From the NCBI GenBank assembly GCA_946615875.1, contig CAMOIK010000020.1:1-16951 (forward strand): 16,951 nt of DNA, in the 5' to 3' direction. Positions 1 to 6,257 of the stretch are shown here, piece after piece; position 1 is the stretch's first letter; each line of letters starts with the position of its first letter. A program made the position numbers and the translations under genes. This stretch comes from an uncultured Verrucomicrobiota bacterium. Lineage in GTDB: Bacteria > Verrucomicrobiota > Kiritimatiellia > RFP12 > UBA1067. Below the pieces are notes generated by a model. It had not been told where the DNA came from and made no database searches. It worked only from the letters and a program-made list of their open reading frames with translations.

Positions 1-142
1 CTTCCCCGGCGGCAGCAGGCGCGTCCTCATGGAGTCGCTCCGCAAACTCGTCGCCCTGCCTGACGAAACGCTGGTCATTCCGGGCCACGGGCCGCAGACC
101 ACCATCGGACGCGAGAAGAAATCAAATCCATATCTTGTGTGA
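1..142 (+). CDS. MBL-fold metallo-hydrolase, C-terminal fragment
   Basis: This is the last 46 codons of a gene that starts before the window; the reading frame begins at base 2 and ends at TGA 140-142. The tail carries VIPGHGPQTTIGREKKSNPY. The GHGPxTTIGxE...NPY pattern is typical of the C-terminus of small metallo-beta-lactamase-fold hydrolases of the glyoxalase II or YcbL type, and its His is normally a metal ligand. Those enzymes usually hydrolyse thioesters such as S-lactoylglutathione, but the substrate cannot be judged from this fragment. The N-terminal HxHxDH metal motif lies outside the window. The stop is 46 nt before the next start codon, and the next gene's promoter occupies that gap. 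Confidence 0.8.
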   Translation, partial: FPGGSRRVLMESLRKLVALPDETLVIPGHGPQTTIGREKKSNPYLV

Positions 143-149
143 CTGCGGA

Positions 150-178
150 TGCACACGATGCGAAAAATATGGTATAAT
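150..178 (+). promoter_or_regulatory. Extended -10 promoter, leaderless type, for the RNase R-like gene
   Basis: AAATATGGTATAAT lies at 165-178. It holds a perfect -10 hexamer TATAAT (173-178) and the extended -10 TATGG just before it. A weak -35 candidate TGCACA (150-155, 4 of 6 matches to TTGACA) sits 17 nt upstream. Ten bases separate TATAAT from the ATG at 189, so transcription would begin about 3-5 nt before that ATG. The same 14-mer precedes three other genes in this window. Confidence 0.85.
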
Positions 179-188
179 GCCCGCAAGC

Positions 189-1829
189 ATGAGAGCTAGA
201 GACAGGACGGAGAGAGGCAGAATGGCCGACAGGGAGGCTGCGGGTTCCGCGCCTCCGGGACGGACGCCCCGTGAAGACACGGCGTCGGTCATGAAGTTCT
301 ACGGTCTGCCACGTTCTTTCCCGAAGGACGTCCTCGAAGAAGCCGCCTCTCTGGGCTCCGCAATCGCCGACGGCGAAATCCGGCAAGGGCGTCTGCCGCG
401 TCTCGACTTGCGCAAGAAGTTCGTCTTCACCTGCGATCCGGAGAAGGCTCGGGATTTCGACGACGCGCTCTCCCTGTGGCGCGACAGCCTGGGCCGGCGC
501 GTGCTGGGCGTCCACATCGCAGACGTTTCGCACTACGTGCGGCCCGGCGGGGCGATGGATCGCGAGGCGCAGAAGCGTTCGACGAGCGTCTATCTGGCGG
601 ACAGGGTGATACCCATGCTGCCGGAGTCGCTGTCCAACGGGCTTTGCTCGCTGGTGCCCGGCGAAGACCGTCTGGCGTTTTCGGTGTTCATCACATACAG
701 CCGCGACGGCGATCCGGTGAAGTGCAGATTCGCCAAGTCCGTCATCAACTCAAAGGCTCGTTACACGTACGAACAGGTGATGGGCATCATTTCGGCCGGC
801 TCCAACGGCGTGAAGCCCAAGGGCGGGAAGTGCGACGCTTCCCGGTCTGCGGCGGGCCGCAAGACCGTCAAGGCCATAAGCGACCTCGCGCAGCAGTTGC
901 GCGCCAAGAGGTTCGCGGCGGGCGCGCTCGACCTCGACGTGCCGCAGACGGAAATTTCGCTGGACGCGGAAGGGGACATGGACGGCATCGTGACGCACCC
1001 CTACGACGAGAGCCACCAGATGGTCGAGGAGTGCATGGTCGCGGCAAACGAGGCCGTGGCGAAGGAACTCTGGACGAACGGCGTGAAGATACTGGCCCGT
1101 TTCCACGACTCTCCGGACCCGGAAAAGCTGCTGCTGCTTCGCGAGGAACTGCGGCCTCTCGGCATCCACTGCGGGAATCTGGAGAACAAGAAGGTGTTCT
1201 CCAGATTCATGCAGTCCATCAAGTCCAAGCCGCTCTATCCGACTCTCGCGGTCATGATCCTGCGCTCCATGAAACGAGCGGTCTATGACAGCGCGAACAT
1301 GGGGCATTGGGGCCTGGCCAAGAGGTTCTACGCCCATTTCACGTCGCCGATACGCCGCTATCCGGACCTCACGCTCCACAGGCAGCTGGCCGCATACCTC
1401 GAGGCGAAGGCCGCGAGGAACGGCGAGAGGGTCGCCAACGCGCACCGCGTGGACGCGAAGACGCTCGCCCGCTGGGCCCGCCACGCCACGGACATGGAGG
1501 AGGTCGCGACGGAGGCGGAGCGCGATTTGCTCGAAATAAAGAAATACCGTCTGCTGGAGGACGAACTCTCTTCGCGCACGCCGGTTGATTACGACGCCGT
1601 CGTATCCAAGTGCGAGCGGTTCGGATGCTTTGTCGATGTGCCGTCCATCGGAGTTTCCGGCCTCGTGCACGTCAGCAATCTCTCGCGCGGCTTCGTGCGC
1701 TACAACCAGCACGACCACACGCTCAGCGCGTCCGGGCGCAGGTCGTGGAAGATAGGCGACGTGATGCGCGTACGCGTGGCGCGGATCGACTTCGCCGCCC
1801 GCCACATAGGTTTCGTCCCCGCACGGTAG
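189..1829 (+). CDS. RNase R/RNase II-family 3'-5' exoribonuclease, short form (RNB + S1)
   Basis: The 546-aa product would degrade RNA processively from the 3' end. The RNB domain covers roughly residues 35-440. Its signature CDPEKARDFDDAL holds four acidic metal ligands, D83, D89, D91 and D92. The later RNB blocks YAHFTSPIRRYPDLTLHRQL and FHDSPDPEKL are also present. The C-terminus (about 460-546) is an S1-type RNA-binding fold. RNase R normally has about 700-800 residues with an N-terminal helix-turn-helix and two cold-shock domains. This protein starts almost directly at the FYGLPRSFP linker before RNB, so those domains are missing. The leaderless promoter supports a native start rather than a truncation. 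I chose ATG 189, 10 nt after TATAAT. ATG 222, with GGAGAGAGG upstream, is a realistic alternative that removes 11 residues. An in-frame ATG at 135 lies upstream of the promoter and is rejected. Confidence 0.9.
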   Translation: MRARDRTERGRMADREAAGSAPPGRTPREDTASVMKFYGLPRSFPKDVLEEAASLGSAIADGEIRQGRLPRLDLRKKFVFTCDPEKARDFDDALSLWRDSLGRRVLGVHIADVSHYVRPGGAMDREAQKRSTSVYLADRVIPMLPESLSNGLCSLVPGEDRLAFSVFITYSRDGDPVKCRFAKSVINSKARYTYEQVMGIISAGSNGVKPKGGKCDASRSAAGRKTVKAISDLAQQLRAKRFAAGALDLDVPQTEISLDAEGDMDGIVTHPYDESHQMVEECMVAANEAVAKELWTNGVKILARFHDSPDPEKLLLLREELRPLGIHCGNLENKKVFSRFMQSIKSKPLYPTLAVMILRSMKRAVYDSANMGHWGLAKRFYAHFTSPIRRYPDLTLHRQLAAYLEAKAARNGERVANAHRVDAKTLARWARHATDMEEVATEAERDLLEIKKYRLLEDELSSRTPVDYDAVVSKCERFGCFVDVPSIGVSGLVHVSNLSRGFVRYNQHDHTLSASGRRSWKIGDVMRVRVARIDFAARHIGFVPAR

Positions 1830-1843
1830 CCGCCAGGCGCTTG

Positions 1844-1905
1844 GCATTCGACATTCATCCTCGCTCCTGGTTTTGCATCGCGCCATTCTTCATTCATCGT
1901 TCTTC
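1844..1905 (+). repeat. Imperfect CATTC-rich short repeats in the 107-nt gap
   Basis: The gap between the RNase R-like gene and the sugar kinase contains several CATTC units, including CATTCGACATTCATCC and CCATTCTTCATTCATCG. This is low-complexity sequence unlike the surrounding GC-rich DNA. There is no clear promoter or terminator here. Its role is unknown and it may be simple slippage-derived sequence. Confidence 0.35.
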
Positions 1906-1936
1906 TTCCCCCAACATCGAAAAGGAGACAGCGAAC

Positions 1937-3052
1937 ATGGAACTGAGCATACTCATAAACAAGTTCAACGTGAAAGGGCGGCTGGTTTCGCTCACCCCCT
2001 TCGGCAACGGAAACATCAACGACACGTTCCTTGCCATATACCGCAACACCTTCACGGAGACGCAGGTCATACTGCAGCGCGTGAACAGGAACGTCTTCCC
2101 GAAGCCCGAGGCCATCATGGCCAACATGCACGAGATCACGCGCCACTGCCACGAGAAGCTCGAGGCCGACGCCGCAGCCGGGCGCGACGACCGCGTTTGG
2201 CAGATGCCGCGCATCATCAAGACTAAGGACGCCGGCGAAGACTACGTGACCGACGAGAAGGGCGACGTCTGGCGGGTCATCACGCGCATCATGTCCGCAC
2301 ACGCCTTCGACGTGGCCCAGGGGCCCGAACACGCGCAGGAGTGCGGCGCGGCGCTCGGCCACTTCCACTACCTGATCAGCGACATGGATCCGGCCATCCT
2401 CATCGATCCCCTGCCGGGCTTCCACATCACGAGCGGCTACCTCGCAAAGTACGACGCCACGCTGGAGGGCGAAGGCGCCCGCGAGCTCCTCTCGTCCTCG
2501 ATGGAAGCCAAGCGCATGGCGAAGTTCATAGAGGAGCGCCGCGACCTCGCGCTCTGCCTGGAACGAGCCCTCGCAGCCGGCGAGTTGAAGAAGCGGATGT
2601 TCCACGGCGACCCCAAGGTCAACAACATAATGATCGACGACGTGACGGGCAAGGGCACGGCGATGATCGACCTGGACACCGTGAGCCCGGGGCTCGTCCA
2701 CCTCGACTTCGGCGACGCGCTGCGCTCAATCTGCAACCCGGCCGGCGAAGAGGAGACGAACCTCGCCAAGGTGATGTTCGACGAAGACCTCGCCACCGCG
2801 TTCTGCAAGGGCTACATGAAGGAGGCGGGCGCGTTCCTGACCGACGCCGACCGCAACTACCTCTACGACTCCATACGCCTCCTGCCGTTCGAGCTCGGCC
2901 TGCGCTTCTTCCAGGACTTCCTCAACGGCAACGTGTATTTCAAGACCTCGCACCCGCAGCAGAACCTCAACCGCGCGCGCGTCCAGTTCCGCCTCTGCGA
3001 ATCCATCGAGGCGAGGGAGCGCTCGATCCGCAACTCGCTCGCCAAGCTCTAG
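1937..3052 (+). CDS. APH-fold sugar kinase, NahK-like
   Basis: The 371-aa protein has the aminoglycoside phosphotransferase/choline kinase fold. The N-terminal nucleotide-binding part shows FGNGNINDTF (residues 22-31) followed by VILQRVNRNVF, a combination typical of N-acetylhexosamine 1-kinase (NahK/LnpB) and its relatives. The catalytic loop HGDPKVNNIMID contains H223, D225 and N230. The metal-binding region MIDLDT has D245 and D247 and is followed by a DFGDALR block. NahK phosphorylates GlcNAc or GalNAc at C1 using ATP. That substrate is inferred from family resemblance; another sugar or amino alcohol is possible. The start is ATG 1937, with AAGGAG at 1922-1927. The open frame extends upstream into the previous gene, but that part has no SD and no family similarity. 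The gap to the RNase R-like gene is 107 nt and I see no strong promoter in it. Confidence 0.85.
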   Translation: MELSILINKFNVKGRLVSLTPFGNGNINDTFLAIYRNTFTETQVILQRVNRNVFPKPEAIMANMHEITRHCHEKLEADAAAGRDDRVWQMPRIIKTKDAGEDYVTDEKGDVWRVITRIMSAHAFDVAQGPEHAQECGAALGHFHYLISDMDPAILIDPLPGFHITSGYLAKYDATLEGEGARELLSSSMEAKRMAKFIEERRDLALCLERALAAGELKKRMFHGDPKVNNIMIDDVTGKGTAMIDLDTVSPGLVHLDFGDALRSICNPAGEEETNLAKVMFDEDLATAFCKGYMKEAGAFLTDADRNYLYDSIRLLPFELGLRFFQDFLNGNVYFKTSHPQQNLNRARVQFRLCESIEARERSIRNSLAKL

Positions 3053-3096
3053 GGCGCGGCGAGCAGCTCCACACTTTTCCAGGCATCGCATCGCGA

Positions 3097-3110
3097 AAAT
3101 ATGGTATAAT
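3097..3110 (+). promoter_or_regulatory. Extended -10 promoter, leaderless type, for the coiled-coil membrane protein
   Basis: AAATATGGTATAAT is identical to the other three copies. TATAAT is at 3105-3110 and only 7 nt (ACGACGC) separate it from the ATG at 3118, so the start codon itself falls at the expected transcription start. No convincing -35 is visible; the TATGG extension may compensate. No Shine-Dalgarno sequence fits between the promoter and the ATG. Confidence 0.87.
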
Positions 3111-3117
3111 ACGACGC

Positions 3118-4017
3118 ATGAGCGAAGGACAGAACATACCGGAGGTTAGCCCGCAGATACCGCGCAACGCGGTCAGCATCTACGGACAGGGTGACGCCAT
3201 GGACGATTTCCCCGTCCTCAAGGCGTTTCAGCAGTATGTGGACGCGGAGCACGCGAAGGCGCAGAAGCGCATGACTACGCTCTGCATCTTTTTCGTCATC
3301 CTGATGGTCGCGGTCATTGCCGTGTTCATGTTGCTGCTGATGAACATATCGCAGCGCAACAGTGCGCTGAGCGACCAGCTCTTCCAGTTCATGCTCAAGG
3401 ACCGCGACCGCCAGAACGTGATCGTGCAGTCTCCCGGCCAGCAAGGCGACAGCGCCGCGCTCCTCTCCCTCCAGCGCCAGCTCTTCGACCAGCAGATGAA
3501 GATGATGGACGAGGCGATGAAGGCGCGTGCGGCCGCCGCCCCCGCGCCGCAGGAGCGGCCGGTCTCGCAGGCGGAGCGCGCGGAGTTCGCCACGCTCAGG
3601 CTGGAGCACGAAAAGCAGGTCAAGACGGACTCCGACCGGCTCGCCAAAGCGCAGGAAGAGCTCAAGGCGGAGCGTGAGCGCATTGCGCAGGAGCGCGAGA
3701 GGCTGCGCCAGAAGGAAATCGACCTCCAGCGCCGCAAGCTCTATCCGGACTACTACGAAGCCAGGGCGAAGACGCCGGCGCCGGTCGTGGACGACGATCT
3801 TTCCGTCATCGACGAGGCGATAGCGGCGGAGGAAAAGAACGTCGTGCGGCCGGCGAGTCTCCGCGACGACGGCTCGGTGCGGTATTTCACCGACGACGAA
3901 GACGATCTCGACGCGTTCGTCAATGCGCTCGATCTGCCTGAACTCCGTAAGCCGCAGCCCGCCGAGCCGGCGGAAAAGCCTGCGGCGGCCGGCGGCTGGT
4001 CGATGCCGGAGGAATGA
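3118..4017 (+). CDS. Membrane-anchored coiled-coil protein of unknown function
   Basis: I do not recognise this 299-aa protein. It has a cytoplasmic-looking N-terminus of about 50 residues and one strong transmembrane segment at about residues 53-78 (TLCIFFVILMVAVIAVFMLL). A Gln- and Met-rich stretch follows. A charged, heptad-like coiled coil spans roughly residues 155-210 (ERERIAQERERLRQKEIDLQ). The C-terminus is acidic (FTDDEDDLDAFVNAL) and ends in a Pro/Ala/Glu tail. The layout suggests a structural or scaffolding role at the inner membrane, but no catalytic motif is visible. The start is ATG 3118, directly after the leaderless promoter; longer in-frame starts would run through the promoter and the sugar kinase gene. 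The next gene begins 63 nt downstream, so the two are probably co-transcribed. Confidence 0.8.
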   Translation: MSEGQNIPEVSPQIPRNAVSIYGQGDAMDDFPVLKAFQQYVDAEHAKAQKRMTTLCIFFVILMVAVIAVFMLLLMNISQRNSALSDQLFQFMLKDRDRQNVIVQSPGQQGDSAALLSLQRQLFDQQMKMMDEAMKARAAAAPAPQERPVSQAERAEFATLRLEHEKQVKTDSDRLAKAQEELKAERERIAQERERLRQKEIDLQRRKLYPDYYEARAKTPAPVVDDDLSVIDEAIAAEEKNVVRPASLRDDGSVRYFTDDEDDLDAFVNALDLPELRKPQPAEPAEKPAAAGGWSMPEE

Positions 4018-4080
4018 CCTGCGCAATAGGACGGGAACCTGAATGCTTGGACGACGAATGGCAATGGAATGTATGGGACG

Positions 4081-6240
4081 ATGAAGGGAAGATTTTTGCT
4101 GATGGCCGCGCTTGCGGCATCGGGGTTGTTCGCCGAGAAAGAGTATATATGGCCAGATGGCAAGATGCCGGACGTCCAGCCCAGGCAGATCGCCGCGATG
4201 GCGAGCGAAGCCCGCCACAAGGGTTTCGATCCCGACGAGTGGCGCCGCCCGTATCTCGACTGGCTTGCGCCGCCTGCGCATCCCAACGGCTCCTGCATGA
4301 TCCTGATCTCTGGCGGCTCCTACCGAAATCTCGCCGACGCCGCGCTTGTCGCGGAATGGGGAGAACGACTCACCGCGCTCGGCTGCCAGTGCGTCAATCT
4401 CGTCTATCGCACTCCCTGGCCCGACGAGCTGCCGATATACCAGACCGCATGGGAAGATGGGCAGCGCGCCGTCCGCATCGTCCGCAGCCAGGCTGCAAGG
4501 CGCGGATACTTCCCGGAAAAGATCGGCACCATGTCGATCAGCGCCGGCTCCCACCTCGCCACGCTGCTGGCCACCAGTTCCCTGACCCCGGCATACGCGA
4601 AGATAGACTCGCTCGACGACATGTCGTGCAGCATCGACGCCGCCGTAGCATTCTCTCCGTCGTTCGTCCTGACGGACGGCGAGACGAGGCCCAATACGCG
4701 CGAGGGGGACGCACCGGACATCCGCGTGGCGGACTGCTTCAAGTTCGATGCCGAGACCCCGCCCATGTGTCTGCTGCATGGCGGAAGCGACATACACTCC
4801 CCACTGGGCTCAACCAAAATATATCGAGAGCTGCGCAAGCGCGGCATCCCTGCCGAGATACACATAGAACCCGGTCGCGGGCACGTGGAGGTCGGGTTTG
4901 ACCGTGCCGTAGAGTTCCTGCGCCAGATAAAGTTCCTTGGGCCGCTGGATAAGGAGGTCCCGCTCATGGGGCGCTTCGCTTCGGACGCCGCACGTTCCGT
5001 GCACGAGAAGAAGCCTTTGTGGCCCAAGGGCATGGTCCCCGATCCTCAGCACAACCAGTCCGCCCCATACCTCGAATGGCACATCCCGTCCAACCTGACC
5101 ACCAAGGCTATCCAGATTATCTGGTCGGGCGGCGGCTACCACGACTCCGGCTCGTCCGACTTCGAGGTGGCGCCTATCCGCCGCTACCTGAACGCAAAAG
5201 GTATGGCCGTCGTCACCGTCACATACCGCCACCCGCGCCCGCAGCTACCGCTGCCGAAGCACATCTCCGCCTGGCAGGACGCGCAGAGGGCGATAAAGAT
5301 CGTGCGCAACGAGGCGGCGCGGCGCGGGCTTGATCCCGACGACATAGGCGTGATGGGCTTTTCCGCCGGCGGCCACCTCGCGCTTCTTTGCGCCACCACG
5401 TCCATGACGGATTCCTATTGGCCGATGGATGACATAGACAAAATCCCCTGCGACGTGCAGTGGGCGGTGGCGGTGTATCCCGCGTATTCGCTCACCGACG
5501 GGTTGGAGAAGCCCAATGCCAACGGCGGCAACGGCCCGGACGACCGCCTCGCGCCTGAGTTTGCCTTCGACGTCGAGACTCCGCCTATTCTCTTTCTGCA
5601 CGGCGATGCCGACCCGTGGTCTGCCATGAACTCCGTAAAGGCGTGGGAGCAGTTGCGGAGGATGGGCGTCCAGGGCGAGCTGCACACGCTCGCGACAAGG
5701 AAGCACGGCTTCCAGCGCATGGCGTCGCCCGGCACCGGCAGCTACACGTGGATGGACCGCGTCTGGGATTTCCAGCAGCACAGACGGCAGGTCGCGAGGC
5801 GCTCGCCGATGCGCCATATATTCCACTCCACCATGCGCCAGAGGCACATGAAAAAGTCTCTGCTTTTCCTGATACTGCTCTGCTCCATCGCGCTCGGCGC
5901 CGGCATCGCCTACAACACGCCGCCCGGCGACAGGCGGGTGACGCTCGCGCCGGACATTGCTAAAATCGTGGTAGTCGCCGACCTGCGCCTGGTGCGCGAC
6001 AATTCCAGGCACTTCGTCTTCCAGGCCAATCTCGTGAACAACTCCGACAGAATGCAGATGCTGGAGTGTCGCGTGGTGTGGTTGGGCGAGAACGGATTGG
6101 AGATTGCGTCCATGGCGTCCAACTGGCGCTTCAAGACCCTTTCACCAAACGAGGTCTCGAGGATAACGGCAGTCGCGCCGGTGGAATACGCTTGCGACTT
6201 CCGCTTCTACGCACAGGCCGCTAAGCCCACCATCGTGTAG
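4081..6240 (+). CDS. Secreted tandem alpha/beta hydrolase (esterase-like) fused in frame to a YcfL-like domain
   Basis: The 719-aa frame starts with a signal peptide (MKGRFLLMAALAASGLFA, then EKEY). Two alpha/beta hydrolase domains of the acetyl-xylan/feruloyl esterase-like type follow. Domain 1 (about 20-300) has the nucleophile context MSISAGSHLA with S154, and probable D237 (HGGSD) and H268 (GRGH). Domain 2 (about 310-570) has canonical GFSAGGHLA with S428, and probable D511 (HGDADP) and H542 (RKHGF). In domain 1 the first Gly of GxSxG is replaced by Ser. Such enzymes usually remove acyl groups from plant polysaccharides, matching the GH127 gene downstream. From residue 590 the frame enters a second hydrophobic leader and a YcfL/DUF1425-like domain with no stop between. 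I chose ATG 4081 because the signal peptide begins there; ATG 4069 adds four residues. There is no strong SD. Confidence 0.85.
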   Translation: MKGRFLLMAALAASGLFAEKEYIWPDGKMPDVQPRQIAAMASEARHKGFDPDEWRRPYLDWLAPPAHPNGSCMILISGGSYRNLADAALVAEWGERLTALGCQCVNLVYRTPWPDELPIYQTAWEDGQRAVRIVRSQAARRGYFPEKIGTMSISAGSHLATLLATSSLTPAYAKIDSLDDMSCSIDAAVAFSPSFVLTDGETRPNTREGDAPDIRVADCFKFDAETPPMCLLHGGSDIHSPLGSTKIYRELRKRGIPAEIHIEPGRGHVEVGFDRAVEFLRQIKFLGPLDKEVPLMGRFASDAARSVHEKKPLWPKGMVPDPQHNQSAPYLEWHIPSNLTTKAIQIIWSGGGYHDSGSSDFEVAPIRRYLNAKGMAVVTVTYRHPRPQLPLPKHISAWQDAQRAIKIVRNEAARRGLDPDDIGVMGFSAGGHLALLCATTSMTDSYWPMDDIDKIPCDVQWAVAVYPAYSLTDGLEKPNANGGNGPDDRLAPEFAFDVETPPILFLHGDADPWSAMNSVKAWEQLRRMGVQGELHTLATRKHGFQRMASPGTGSYTWMDRVWDFQQHRRQVARRSPMRHIFHSTMRQRHMKKSLLFLILLCSIALGAGIAYNTPPGDRRVTLAPDIAKIVVVADLRLVRDNSRHFVFQANLVNNSDRMQMLECRVVWLGENGLEIASMASNWRFKTLSPNEVSRITAVAPVEYACDFRFYAQAAKPTIV
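5848..6240 (+). CDS. Possible separate product: YcfL/DUF1425-like exported protein (in-frame internal start)
   Basis: ATG 5848 begins MKKSLLFLILLCSIALGAG, a textbook signal peptide or membrane anchor, with a weak GAGG (5841-5844) just upstream. The following 110 residues (IVVVADLRLVRDN, FVFQANLVNNS, RVVWLGENGLEI, NWRFKTLSPNE) fit the YcfL/DUF1425 pattern of small periplasmic proteins. That family is usually a short stand-alone protein of about 125-150 aa, and this stretch is 130 aa. The LxxC-like LILLC is a poor lipobox because Leu sits just before Cys. The segment is in frame with the upstream hydrolase, so it is either translated separately, forms the tail of a fusion, or both. The leader in the middle of a secreted protein favours a separate start. 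Confidence 0.45.
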   Translation: MKKSLLFLILLCSIALGAGIAYNTPPGDRRVTLAPDIAKIVVVADLRLVRDNSRHFVFQANLVNNSDRMQMLECRVVWLGENGLEIASMASNWRFKTLSPNEVSRITAVAPVEYACDFRFYAQAAKPTIV

Positions 6241-6257
6241 CGCCTGACCGGAGGCAT

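Noticed and set aside
135..188. Longer RNase R-like start at ATG 135
   Set aside because: It lies upstream of the predicted transcription start, includes the promoter, and would overlap the end of the preceding gene.
1610..1936. Upstream extension of the sugar kinase frame into the RNase R-like gene
   Set aside because: The extension is Arg-rich shadow sequence. The SD at 1922-1927 and family alignment both place the start at 1937.
3049..4797. 582-codon minus-strand frame across the coiled-coil and hydrolase genes
   Set aside because: It crosses two plus-strand genes and a promoter, is Arg/Leu/His-rich, and shows no family motif.
4014..4901. A start at ATGA 4014 overlapping the stop of the coiled-coil gene
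   Set aside because: The overlap looks like coupling, but the frame from 4014 gives no signal peptide or hydrolase motifs. The real hydrolase frame starts at 4081.
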